DNA from: an uncultured Actinomycetes bacterium
Lineage (GTDB): Bacteria; Actinomycetota; Acidimicrobiia; Acidimicrobiales; Ilumatobacteraceae
Direction: 5' to 3'
NCBI GenBank assembly: GCA_937927625.1
Contig: CALBSD010000029.1
Coordinates: 1 to 61,145, forward strand
DNA: 61,145 bases
Notes under the pieces: model-generated
What the model saw: the letters and a program-made list of their open reading frames with translations, nothing else
Databases searched by the model: none
What the model was told of the DNA's origin: nothing
Translations under genes and position numbers: made by a program
In this document: piece by piece, positions 36,846 through 43,892 of the stretch
Layout: each line of letters begins with the position of its first letter
Numbering within the stretch: the stretch's first letter is position 1

Positions 36846-37661
36846 CTATGCCGCCGATGACTTCAGTGCAAGGTTCTTACGAAGAAGTGTCTCTCGGCGA
36901 TGCAGTACTCGCACCAACAAGAAGAAAATCAAACCTGAACCGAGACCAATGAGGAAACCGGGGCGGCGCTTTGAACCTAGGTCCTTCAACATCACGACAT
37001 AGCGGTGAGGCTGTGTCGTGTCGATTTGAACTCGTGCCGGTGCACGACCTGGTTCAGTGCGCTGTGCGATCACTGGGGCAACTTCAACAATTGCGTAGTG
37101 AGGCGTGTGCTTGAACGCAATGAAGTCGAGTGAGTCACCCAACTTCGGATAGCGCTCGCCACCCTTGTCATACACTGCAACAGAGACATATTCGCCTGCA
37201 GCAAATTCTTGTGCCTCGATTTGGATGATTTCATCCGAAGCAGCAACGGCCTGACCACGACGTGGATCAGCTTCGTCGAGAATTGTCCAACCGTCAGCAA
37301 CAAGAGTGTCAGACACTTTCTTGGCAGCAGCATCAGCTTGCATGCCATCGATGGCGATAGGTGATTCAACGACCTCGGCCGTATCTAACATCGCGCCATC
37401 TCGAACAATCGTGATGGGATGCGCCGGCTTCCAGGTTGGAACTGGTCCCTTCAGACCAATGCCGTAGATGGCCCACACAAATGTCATACACATCATCCAG
37501 CCAGCAAGAGCTGCTGCGACGACGAGGAAACCCAAACGAGCGCCCAGGTTGCTACCAACAAGCAGGTAGGTGCCACCAATAAGACACATGAACATCACCA
37601 GTACCACGACAATGCCGCGGAGACCTGGTTGGAAGTCAACAGAAAGTAGAGCGGACAACAT
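36846..37661 (-). CDS. Unknown membrane protein between the cytochrome bc and nuo genes
   Basis: I do not recognise this 271-residue protein. It has two N-terminal hydrophobic helices (about 14-36 and 42-70), a ~160-residue soluble central region with acidic and mixed alpha/beta character (residues ~72-232), and a C-terminal helix (about 234-254) followed by a basic tail (HRRETLLRKNLALK). There are no cysteine, heme or Fe-S motifs. Its start shares a base with the upstream cytochrome c stop and it ends 3 bp before nuoA, exactly at the join between the bc and complex I gene blocks. An assembly or linker role is a guess from position only. Confidence 0.8.
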   Translation of the reverse strand: MLSALLSVDFQPGLRGIVVVLVMFMCLIGGTYLLVGSNLGARLGFLVVAAALAGWMMCMTFVWAIYGIGLKGPVPTWKPAHPITIVRDGAMLDTAEVVESPIAIDGMQADAAAKKVSDTLVADGWTILDEADPRRGQAVAASDEIIQIEAQEFAAGEYVSVAVYDKGGERYPKLGDSLDFIAFKHTPHYAIVEVAPVIAQRTEPGRAPARVQIDTTQPHRYVVMLKDLGSKRRPGFLIGLGSGLIFFLLVRVLHRRETLLRKNLALKSSAA

Positions 37662-38725
37662 CAGAGACCTCGCACGTATTCGACGATTAACTTGATTTGC
37701 TCATCGGTGTAGAGCTGACCGAATGCTGGCATTCGACCACTTCCCTGACCTTGTTCGCCGTAACGCTTACCAAGTTCAGAACCATTGTGGATGAAGTTAA
37801 TCATGTCGGACTGGTTCGGGAACTGACGAATAGACGAACCGCCAGTGAGGTTTGGTCCCAAAGCACCTCCACCAGTGGCTTGCGGATCACCGTACGACCA
37901 ACCCTTTGTGTGACAGCGCGCGCACGAGTATGCGCCCGAGCCAAGATCTAGGTTGAACATTGCTTCACCGAGAGAACCATACGTTCCGGTATCAACAAGT
38001 CGCTGGGCTTCTGCCATTACTTCTTTGTTCTTGTCCGCAGGCAACTTGCCCTCGTCACACGTGGGGTTGTAGTAGCTGCGAGTCTTCAGACAACCCTCTT
38101 GTGGGATCTGAATTGACTTGAGGTATTCAATCAAGGTGGTAATCGACTGATCATTCATTGGTCCACCACCGATGGTGCCCCAAGCCGACATCGGCGAGAA
38201 CGGACGGCCGTAGTTCAAGATGAAACGAATCTCATCCTCGCTGAAGCGATAGAGAACAGTATTCAGGGCAGGAGCCTTCCAGTTCACTGCCTTCACTTCG
38301 CCAGTCTTTGGGTCGGTCACTGCGTATGGAGCAACACCGCCGGTGCCCTTCATGCCACCGTGACAGCCCGCGCAGTTGAAACCACCGTCCGCTGTTGGCT
38401 GGAACAACGAAGAGCCCCAGTCAACGAAACGCTTTTCAAAACCAAACTTCGCTTCGGCCTGACGATGTGGTTCAAGGATCCAGTAGAGAGGCAATGCAAT
38501 CGTGATGATTGCAAGGAACAAAAGACCAAGCACTTGAACGCGCTCAAGACGTGAGCCTTCCAGGGTTTCGTCGTCGTAGTACTCCTTGCGGTTGGCAGCG
38601 AGTGTTTGCTCCGCGCCAATTTCTTCGCGTCCCTTACGAACGTTGAAGATTGCATAGAGCACCCAGCCGCCCAGTGAGGCGAGCAAGATGAGCCATGCAA
38701 TGGATTTACTAGTTGCAGCAATCAT
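37661..38725 (-). CDS. Membrane-anchored diheme cytochrome c of the bc complex
   Basis: A c-type cytochrome of 354 residues with two CxxCH sites: CAGCH (118-122) and CARCH (268-272). Two N-terminal hydrophobic helices (about 7-27 and 64-84) anchor it. Probable axial methionines are in RPFSPMSAWG (domain 1) and SGRMPAFGQL (domain 2). It probably serves as the cytochrome c subunit of the quinol:cytochrome c reductase, like diheme QcrC, although QcrC has its anchor at the other end. Two further cysteines (C212, C223) between the heme domains may form a disulfide. It sits 2 bp after the Rieske gene. Confidence 0.9.
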   Translation of the reverse strand: MIAATSKSIAWLILLASLGGWVLYAIFNVRKGREEIGAEQTLAANRKEYYDDETLEGSRLERVQVLGLLFLAIITIALPLYWILEPHRQAEAKFGFEKRFVDWGSSLFQPTADGGFNCAGCHGGMKGTGGVAPYAVTDPKTGEVKAVNWKAPALNTVLYRFSEDEIRFILNYGRPFSPMSAWGTIGGGPMNDQSITTLIEYLKSIQIPQEGCLKTRSYYNPTCDEGKLPADKNKEVMAEAQRLVDTGTYGSLGEAMFNLDLGSGAYSCARCHTKGWSYGDPQATGGGALGPNLTGGSSIRQFPNQSDMINFIHNGSELGKRYGEQGQGSGRMPAFGQLYTDEQIKLIVEYVRGL

Positions 38726-38727
38726 GA

Positions 38728-39573
38728 CTAGTGATGTCCTCCTGCACCAACACAGTGCGGTCCTTCGGCTTCTTGTCCGGTTGTATTCACACCAACTGCT
38801 GGCCCAGCAAAGACCGAGCCAGTATCAATGGTGAGGTTTCCGTTCGAGACTGACACTGCGAAGCGGTCCATGCCGCGAGGAGCAGGGCCACCCTTCTTTT
38901 CGCCAACGCGGTTGTACTGGGAACCATGGCACTGGCATTCAAACCACTGCGAGCTCTTGCACTCTGGAACACGGCAGCCAAGGTGTGGACACTTTTGATA
39001 CAACGCCACGATTCCTGCTTGCATCCCTGCAAAAACAGGTGCCTGCTTGCCATAGACAGCCTGTGCCTTGCTGAGTGAACCCTTGGGATACTCGGTGACC
39101 CATGCACGTGCTTCAGCGAGATACAAGAAGCCCTTATTTGCGTGAATGCCGGCGATGATGTCGTCCAACTTTCCTGCACTGATCTTCGAACCGAAGCCGC
39201 CTTCAGCACCCTTCCAGAGGAAACCAACAACCGATGCACCAAATGCACCAATGCTTGCTGCCATCAAAGTGATTGCAGTGCGGTTAAAGAATTGACGACG
39301 CGAAACGCCAAGTGCTTCTGCATCTGGAGCAACGAATGGCGCGACCTCAACAGGTGCAGCCTTGACAACTTCAGATGTACGTGCAGCAGCTTCAACCTCG
39401 CGGCCTGTCGCTGCTTCTGCACCAATGCTTGCCTTACGGTCACGTGAACGTGTTTCGCGCGAAAGCGAACCTGCGCCACGAACTTCGGTGGAGCGTGCTG
39501 TGGTTAACACCACGATCGCGCCGAACACGACCGCCGCAACAATCACGATGGCGATTACCAATCCGGTACTCAT
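38728..39573 (-). CDS. qcrA: Rieske [2Fe-2S] protein of the bc complex
   Basis: A 281-residue high-potential Fe-S subunit. Cluster ligands: CPHLGC (C195, H197, C200) and CQCHGS (C215, H216), with Cys200 and Cys213 placed for the usual disulfide. There are two hydrophobic helices, at 4-25 and about 99-120. A twin-arginine-like motif SRRQFF (91-96) precedes the second, fitting Tat-dependent insertion as known for actinobacterial Rieske proteins. Between the helices is a ~65-residue charged, Ala/Val-rich segment. The C-terminus ends in a His/Gly tail (HCVGAGGHH). A 62-bp gap to the upstream cyt b C-half gene is the largest within the bc block. Confidence 0.93.
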   Translation of the reverse strand: MSTGLVIAIVIVAAVVFGAIVVLTTARSTEVRGAGSLSRETRSRDRKASIGAEAATGREVEAAARTSEVVKAAPVEVAPFVAPDAEALGVSRRQFFNRTAITLMAASIGAFGASVVGFLWKGAEGGFGSKISAGKLDDIIAGIHANKGFLYLAEARAWVTEYPKGSLSKAQAVYGKQAPVFAGMQAGIVALYQKCPHLGCRVPECKSSQWFECQCHGSQYNRVGEKKGGPAPRGMDRFAVSVSNGNLTIDTGSVFAGPAVGVNTTGQEAEGPHCVGAGGHH

Positions 39574-39635
39574 AACTTTGCGTTCCTTAATCCTTTGTCT
39601 GTACGTCGAATGTCATTGTGTGATCGATGCTTCAA

Positions 39636-40334
39636 TCACAACTCGAAGAAGATTCCGTCTTTCCACGGGAGAGTGAAGTTGAAACCAGGGCCACGGAAGA
39701 ACGAACCGATGATGGTGAGCACTGCCCAGAACACAAGGAACATCGTCAACATTGATGTCATGAACTTGCGATCTTCTGGCTTGTTCGAAGGGTTGCGGTC
39801 GAGATAAGGGGCAAGGATGAGAGCAAGGATGCCGACACCAGGAAGAGTCACACCAGCAATCATCGGGTGGAACATGGTGAGCAACTCCTGCAAACCAAGG
39901 AAGTACCAAGGGGCCTTCGAAGGGTTTGGTGTCTTGTTGAAGTCAGCTGCCTTCAACAATGGAGCGTTCACGACCCATGAGAACACGAAGAGGAATGCAA
40001 TCAGTGCCAAGCAGGCAACGAATTCCACTGCCAAAAGGTGTGGCCATGTGTGCACTTTGTCGACCGGTGCAGCTTTAGCTTCCTGAATGGAACCCGACTT
40101 CACCACAGTGAGCAAACGTTGTGTATGTCCGCCAGGACCTGCGCCTACGGGTACGCCGCCAGCAGGTGCAGCAGCGGCGGCAACGACGGCGCCAGCGCCC
40201 GCAGCTTTGGTGCGATCAAGTAACGCGTCAGGAATACGATCGCCAGCGGGAGCTGCATCTGCAGCACCGGCACCAGCGGCCTTTTCGCGAGCAGCTTGTG
40301 CTCGCTTTAAGAGGTGTTCAGGAATTTCAGTCAT
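39636..40334 (-). CDS. Cytochrome b C-terminal half (subunit IV/PetD-like) with APWY Qo motif and N-terminal IPEHLL motif
   Basis: Three-helix half of a split cytochrome b, 232 residues. The Qo-site segment reads SKAPWYFLGLQELL, so the usual PEWY is APWY. Helices are at about 100-122, 158-176 and 193-213. The first ~95 residues are cytoplasmic-type and unusual: MTEIPEHLLKR at the very N-terminus, a second related copy RIPDALLDRTKAAG (33-46), then an Ala/Gly/Pro-rich linker. The same N-terminal motif starts the divergent cytochrome c gene. The ATG has a GGGAG site 8 nt upstream. It is 17 bp downstream of the cyt b N-half gene. Confidence 0.92.
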   Translation of the reverse strand: MTEIPEHLLKRAQAAREKAAGAGAADAAPAGDRIPDALLDRTKAAGAGAVVAAAAAPAGGVPVGAGPGGHTQRLLTVVKSGSIQEAKAAPVDKVHTWPHLLAVEFVACLALIAFLFVFSWVVNAPLLKAADFNKTPNPSKAPWYFLGLQELLTMFHPMIAGVTLPGVGILALILAPYLDRNPSNKPEDRKFMTSMLTMFLVFWAVLTIIGSFFRGPGFNFTLPWKDGIFFEL

Positions 40335-40351
40335 TGTTCTACTCCCTTAGA

Positions 40352-41134
40352 TCAGAGCGGTCCGGAAATTCCGCCGTCCTTGCGGACGCGCCAGAAGTGA
40401 ATAGCCATAAAGATGATGATGACGAACGGGAGCATGATCACGTGCAAGACGTACCAACGCAGCAACGTTTCTGAACCGATTTCGGTTCCGCCCAACAGAA
40501 CGAAGCGAACTTGGGAACCCATGACCGGTGTGTAACCCATCATGTTGGTGCCCACAGTTACAGCCCATAGGGCCAACTGGTCCCATGGAAGCAAGTAGCC
40601 GGTGAACGAAAGAAGAAGTGTGAGCGTGAGCAACACAACTCCGATCACCCAGTTGAACTCACGTGGTGGCTTGTAGGCACCGTGGTAGAAAACACGCGCC
40701 ATGTGGAGGAACACGCTGAGAACCATGAGGTGAGCAGCCCAACGGTGCATGTTGCGAACAAGTAGTCCGAACGTCACTGATGTCTGCAATGTCTGAATGT
40801 CTTGCCACGCGTTCGCACCTGTTGGTCGATAGAAAAACATCAAAAAGATGCCTGTCACCGTGAGCAAGATGAACAAGAAGAAGCTGAGTCCGCCAAGGCA
40901 CAGCGTGTAACTGACCTTGACTGCATGTCGCTTCACTTTCACTGGGTGCAAGTGGTACAGCACCGAGTTCATGATCACGTACGAGCGGTTACGTGGGCTG
41001 TCCGTGTAACCCTTTCGGAAAATTGATCCGGGACGGAAGATGGAGTTCCACGCCTGGCTTCCTTGGACTTGCTGTCCAATTTTGGCCGCACGCTCTTTCA
41101 GCGTTGGGCGGGGGTTATCGAGCACTTTTGCCAT
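40352..41134 (-). CDS. qcrB: Cytochrome b N-terminal half (b6-type) with predicted heme c_i cysteine
   Basis: Four-helix, diheme-b half of the bc complex, 260 residues from the ATG at 41134 (GAGG 9 nt upstream; an in-frame ATG at 41140 has poor spacing). Heme ligands are H130/H144 in NMHRWAAHLMVLSVFLH and H231/H246 in LRWYVLHVIMLP and AIHFWRVRKDGG. The 14/15 spacing is the b6 pattern, not bc1. C79 in the segment YTLCLGG aligns with the cysteine of cyt b6 (FYCLGG) that holds heme c_i, so that extra heme is predicted. The C-terminal RKDGGISGPL is typical of split b6-type proteins. Confidence 0.93.
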   Translation of the reverse strand: MAKVLDNPRPTLKERAAKIGQQVQGSQAWNSIFRPGSIFRKGYTDSPRNRSYVIMNSVLYHLHPVKVKRHAVKVSYTLCLGGLSFFLFILLTVTGIFLMFFYRPTGANAWQDIQTLQTSVTFGLLVRNMHRWAAHLMVLSVFLHMARVFYHGAYKPPREFNWVIGVVLLTLTLLLSFTGYLLPWDQLALWAVTVGTNMMGYTPVMGSQVRFVLLGGTEIGSETLLRWYVLHVIMLPFVIIIFMAIHFWRVRKDGGISGPL

Positions 41135-41145
41135 GTTCATTCACC

Positions 41146-41559
41146 TCAGAGGCGCATTCCATAGCCGTAGCCATGGTTGTTTGTTCGGGTATGGCTGTCG
41201 CCTTCTGGATCAGGTGCGCCGACCTTCCCCAGAATGATGACGCCAGTAGGACAACGATCAACGCAGAGTGCGCAACGGGTACACACGTCGTCGTCAATGA
41301 TAAAGATCACATTGTCGGAAGGATCCGCACCGGGCATATCAACTGCTTCTGCTTCAGCAACTGCTTCAGGAGCAACCATGTGAATGCACTTCCAAGGGCA
41401 GATGTCTACGCATCCCTCGCACATGATGCATTCACTTTGGTCAATGTGAATGAATTGCTTTGGCTTTACAGCCCTGCCCAAATAGTCGGCATCGACCTCG
41501 ACGAGTTGATACTCAGTCGACCACTCCGGCATGGGTGGGTTGGCGTCGGTGCGTGCCAT
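41146..41559 (-). CDS. Di-cluster [4Fe-4S] ferredoxin in the bc operon
   Basis: A 137-residue soluble ferredoxin-domain protein. Two full cluster motifs: CIMCEGCVDICPWKCIH and CTRCALCVDRCPTGVI, separated by an acidic ~35-residue spacer rich in Ala and Glu. The C-terminus (RTNNHGYGYGMRL) is unlike bacterial 2[4Fe-4S] ferredoxins. There is no signal peptide or membrane helix, so it should face the cytoplasm. It lies 6 bp after a membrane-protein gene and 11 bp before cyt b, inside the bc block. Its role is not known to me: a cytoplasmic electron entry or exit for the b-type hemes/heme c_i is one inference. Confidence 0.88.
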   Translation of the reverse strand: MARTDANPPMPEWSTEYQLVEVDADYLGRAVKPKQFIHIDQSECIMCEGCVDICPWKCIHMVAPEAVAEAEAVDMPGADPSDNVIFIIDDDVCTRCALCVDRCPTGVIILGKVGAPDPEGDSHTRTNNHGYGYGMRL

Positions 41560-41565
41560 GAGAAA

Positions 41566-42042
41566 TTACGCCTTCTTCACCAATGGACGGCCGTACGACG
41601 ATGTAACGACTTCTTTTGTGGTCTTTTCGCCACGCTTCTGCCACCACACGAAGAGGAAGATCATGAGTGCAATGAAGTACACGTGAATCACGATTGCAAT
41701 GACGTCACGAAGTGCTTCAAAGCTCAATGTAAACGGGAAATGACCGCCATTGACCTTTGCCTTCAAAATGTCGAAAGGTCCGTTGAGGAGCTTGTCTTTG
41801 CGCCATCCGAGTTCGTTGTCGGCATGAACAATGAATTGGTGGGGCACAACGCCAAACGCAAGGAACATAGTGAAGAACACATAAACGCTGCCCAACATGG
41901 CTTCGCCCCATGTGGTCTCTTTGTCGACCGGGCGACGCTTACCAAACGGGATAACAGCAAGAGACATTGCTGTAGTTATCAGCAATGAAAACAAGAAAGC
42001 CTGGTTAACTCCGGGCCATTTGAGGATGTCAATCGCGAGCAT
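41566..42042 (-). CDS. Unknown three-helix membrane protein, first gene of the bc-nuo operon
   Basis: Not recognised; 158 residues. Hydrophobic helices at about 12-33, 47-70 and 111-135. A loop between helices 2 and 3 contains histidines (PHQFIVHADNELGW; NGGHFPF), and the third helix has VIHVYFIALM, so buried histidines occur in two helices or their ends. No CxxCH or Fe-S motif. A GGAGAAGAAGAAGAG stretch before the ATG serves as ribosome site. As the first gene of a 21-gene run it shares regulation with the bc complex and complex I; a bc-associated anchoring role is only an inference. Confidence 0.8.
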   Translation of the reverse strand: MLAIDILKWPGVNQAFLFSLLITTAMSLAVIPFGKRRPVDKETTWGEAMLGSVYVFFTMFLAFGVVPHQFIVHADNELGWRKDKLLNGPFDILKAKVNGGHFPFTLSFEALRDVIAIVIHVYFIALMIFLFVWWQKRGEKTTKEVVTSSYGRPLVKKA

Positions 42043-42192
42043 GGACTCTTCTTCTTCTCCGGTCCTAGGTGACGGTTTGGTCCTGGGGCAGGTGCCTAAG
42101 CACTAAGAACACTAGCGAGCGGTTAGGTGCCGAGACCTATTTCGTTGAGAACAACTTTGGTCACTTCACCAGGGGGCGCCAGCGGAGGATGG

Positions 42193-42231
42193 TTGTGCTT
42201 TTGTGCGAAAACATTGTGCTTTTGTGCGAAA
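42193..42231. repeat. Two perfect 18-bp direct repeats with 21-bp period, operator candidate
   Basis: TTGTGCTTTTGTGCGAAA occurs twice, separated by ACA. The 21-bp period is two helical turns, so both copies face the same side of the DNA, as expected for cooperative regulator binding. Each copy itself contains a shorter internal echo (TTGTGC, then TTGTGCG). Confidence 0.75.
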
Positions 42232-42315
42232 TTTGGGTCTTGGACCCCAGGTCTTCGAGTACCCCAGGGCCAGAAGCCCCCTTCGCAGACTTCTTGTGTG
42301 ACCTTGGTCGAATAA

Positions 42316-42346
42316 TTGCGGTCGGGGGTGCAGATTTGTCTATCGT
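42316..42346 (+). promoter_or_regulatory. Candidate promoter of the divergent cytochrome c gene
   Basis: TTGCGG (42316-42321) and TATCGT (42341-42346) are separated by 19 bp, a loose match to a sigma-70-type promoter. Transcription would start near 42353, giving a leader of about 70 nt with the AGAGG ribosome site before the GTG at 42425. Weak evidence. Confidence 0.3.
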
Positions 42347-42424
42347 GGAGAGGTCAGGCGCCGTAAAAGGTGGGCAATCCGCCCACTCAAGGCACCTGAG
42401 CTGGTCTCCCGAGAGGTAAGTGCA

Positions 42425-43240
42425 GTGACCGAGATCCCCGAGCACCTTCTGAATCGTTCCAAGGCACGCCGTGCGGCTGCCTCTGGCGAGTCGACTGGCG
42501 ACGCCAGTCCGGCCGTTGCCGCATCGGCAACCCCGGCTGCAGCAGCGCCTGCAAAGAAAGAGGCACCGAAGCCGAAAGCTGCTGCCCCAGACCCCGTCTA
42601 CGTTGCCGCCGCAAAAAACCGTCGCAAGATACCTTTCTGGGCAATGGCTGGCCTTGCGCTCTTGCCACTGTGGGCATTCGTCTACATGTGGGGCCTCACT
42701 CCACAAGTAAAGGTGGTTGAAGGTCCCACCACTGCAGGTGCTGCAGTGTTCTCCAGCTGTGCTGGTTGCCATGGTGCTGATGGCGCAGGTGGCGCAGGTC
42801 AGGTTTTATACCAAGGCAATGTTTTGAAGACATTCCCTCACATCGAGGACATGTTGAACTTCGTGTACAACGGAAGCCAGCGTTTCGTTGCTGCAGGGCT
42901 GGCAACGTATGGTGACCCCAACCGCGAAGGTGGCCCACATAAGCCACTCGGTTATAACGGAAACCCCATGCCAATGCAGGGTGAAAAGGCTGGCGGCGGC
43001 CTCACCGAAGCACAGATTCTTGCTGCGGTGTGCCACATCCGATACGACCTCTCTGGCGCTGATCCAAAGAGCGAACAATGGGCCGCAGAGTATGAAGCAT
43101 GGTGCTCGCCTGATTCAGAGATCTACAAGGCTCTTGAGGCTGGTAGCACAAGCTTCGACACCATCGACAAGGACTTTGCAATGCTTCCTGTCAAGCCAAT
43201 TGCCGTTGGTACATCGCCTCGTCTCGGCACTACCAAGTAA
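42425..43240 (+). CDS. Membrane-anchored monoheme cytochrome c with N-terminal IPEHLL motif
   Basis: A 271-residue class I cytochrome c. It begins MTEIPEHLLNRSKARR, then an Ala/Pro/Lys-rich cytoplasmic linker (~17-65), one membrane helix (~71-90), and an extracytoplasmic heme domain with CAGCH (112-116). Axial methionine candidates are in NGNPMPMQGE. Two extra cysteines (VCHIRYD; EAWCSPD) may form a disulfide. GTG start with AGAGG upstream. Its first 11 residues match those of the cyt b C-half encoded on the other strand, apart from one position. It is likely the electron acceptor of the bc complex or a link to a terminal oxidase encoded elsewhere (inference). Confidence 0.9.
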   Translation: MTEIPEHLLNRSKARRAAASGESTGDASPAVAASATPAAAAPAKKEAPKPKAAAPDPVYVAAAKNRRKIPFWAMAGLALLPLWAFVYMWGLTPQVKVVEGPTTAGAAVFSSCAGCHGADGAGGAGQVLYQGNVLKTFPHIEDMLNFVYNGSQRFVAAGLATYGDPNREGGPHKPLGYNGNPMPMQGEKAGGGLTEAQILAAVCHIRYDLSGADPKSEQWAAEYEAWCSPDSEIYKALEAGSTSFDTIDKDFAMLPVKPIAVGTSPRLGTTK

Positions 43241-43244
43241 CTCA

Positions 43245-43261
43245 TCGCGCTTCATGCGCGA
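43245..43261. terminator. Short hairpin between converging cytochrome c and exported-protein genes
   Basis: TCGCGC-TTCAT-GCGCGA forms a 6-bp GC-rich stem with a 5-nt loop, 4 nt after the cytochrome c stop. No T run follows on either strand, so terminator function is uncertain. Confidence 0.35.
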
Positions 43262-43286
43262 ACAACAATGAACGTTGAACTGCGTT

Positions 43287-43892
43287 CTACTTGCACGTCA
43301 CAGACACAACATTGTCTGTGGTGAGATTCATTGTTGATGTACTCGCATCATTTGGGAATCGTGTGATGAAGTCACGCAACGAAGTCGTGTCTGTGTTTTC
43401 GCATATGCGCTTCACCGGTGTCGCAAGTTTCACCACCCAACCGTTCCGTAAAACGCCTTCGTCACCATTGGCTTGCATATCAACAAGTCCCGGCAATGTC
43501 AGAGTCTTCATGCCTGACACTTTGTCGGCGGGCACAAGCGCAAACCACACCACTGCATCACCCAGCATGTCGGCCAACAGCACACACGCATTGGGTGTTG
43601 TGAAGTCCGTGCACTGCGGCATCGCGTCGTAATCATCGACCAATGTTCCTGCAGGAATTGTCAGCACTCGTGTGTCATCAAGCGAAAGTCGAAGTGCGCC
43701 GTCCCTTGTTTCCCCGTCTTGTTTCCAGTTTGTATCGGCACTGACCGTGTTCACGCTTGCAACAAGATCAACCTTGTGATGAACATCAGTTGCAACAGTC
43801 GCAGGACCGTTTGTCAATGATGCATAGATTCCGTTACCCAAGAACAATGCAGCAACTGCTGCACCGACTGCAATCGGAACTCGACGATTCAA
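43287..43892 (-). CDS. Unknown exported or membrane-anchored protein at the end of the hem operon
   Basis: Not recognised; 201 residues. A short basic N-terminus (MNRRV) and one hydrophobic helix (~6-26) indicate export or anchoring. The rest is soluble, mostly beta-type sequence, with four cysteines (PQC, NAC, RIC and the C-terminal TCK) that could make two disulfides outside the membrane. The start overlaps the hemL stop (ATGA), so it is translated with hemL. No heme-binding motif is visible; its presence in the operon does not define a function. Confidence 0.75.
   Translation of the reverse strand: MNRRVPIAVGAAVAALFLGNGIYASLTNGPATVATDVHHKVDLVASVNTVSADTNWKQDGETRDGALRLSLDDTRVLTIPAGTLVDDYDAMPQCTDFTTPNACVLLADMLGDAVVWFALVPADKVSGMKTLTLPGLVDMQANGDEGVLRNGWVVKLATPVKRICENTDTTSLRDFITRFPNDASTSTMNLTTDNVVSVTCK

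Larger units (their letters stand above)
42043..42424. promoter_or_regulatory. 382-bp divergent control region between bc-nuo operon and cytochrome c
   Basis: No gene is seen here. It must hold the promoter for the ~20-kb bc-nuo run (leftward) and for the cytochrome c gene (rightward). It contains a perfect 18-bp direct repeat (42193-42210 and 42214-42231), a short hairpin GGGTC-TTG-GACCC (42235-42247), and a GTTG-AGAA-CAAC inverted repeat near 42143. Unlike most genes here, both flanking genes have Shine-Dalgarno sites and no TAnnnT immediately before the start, so leaders are expected. Confidence 0.6.

Noticed and set aside
15060..42424. Rex sites in front of either nuo operon
   Set aside because: I looked for GTG-N8-CAC in both control regions and found none; only the site before rex itself fits.
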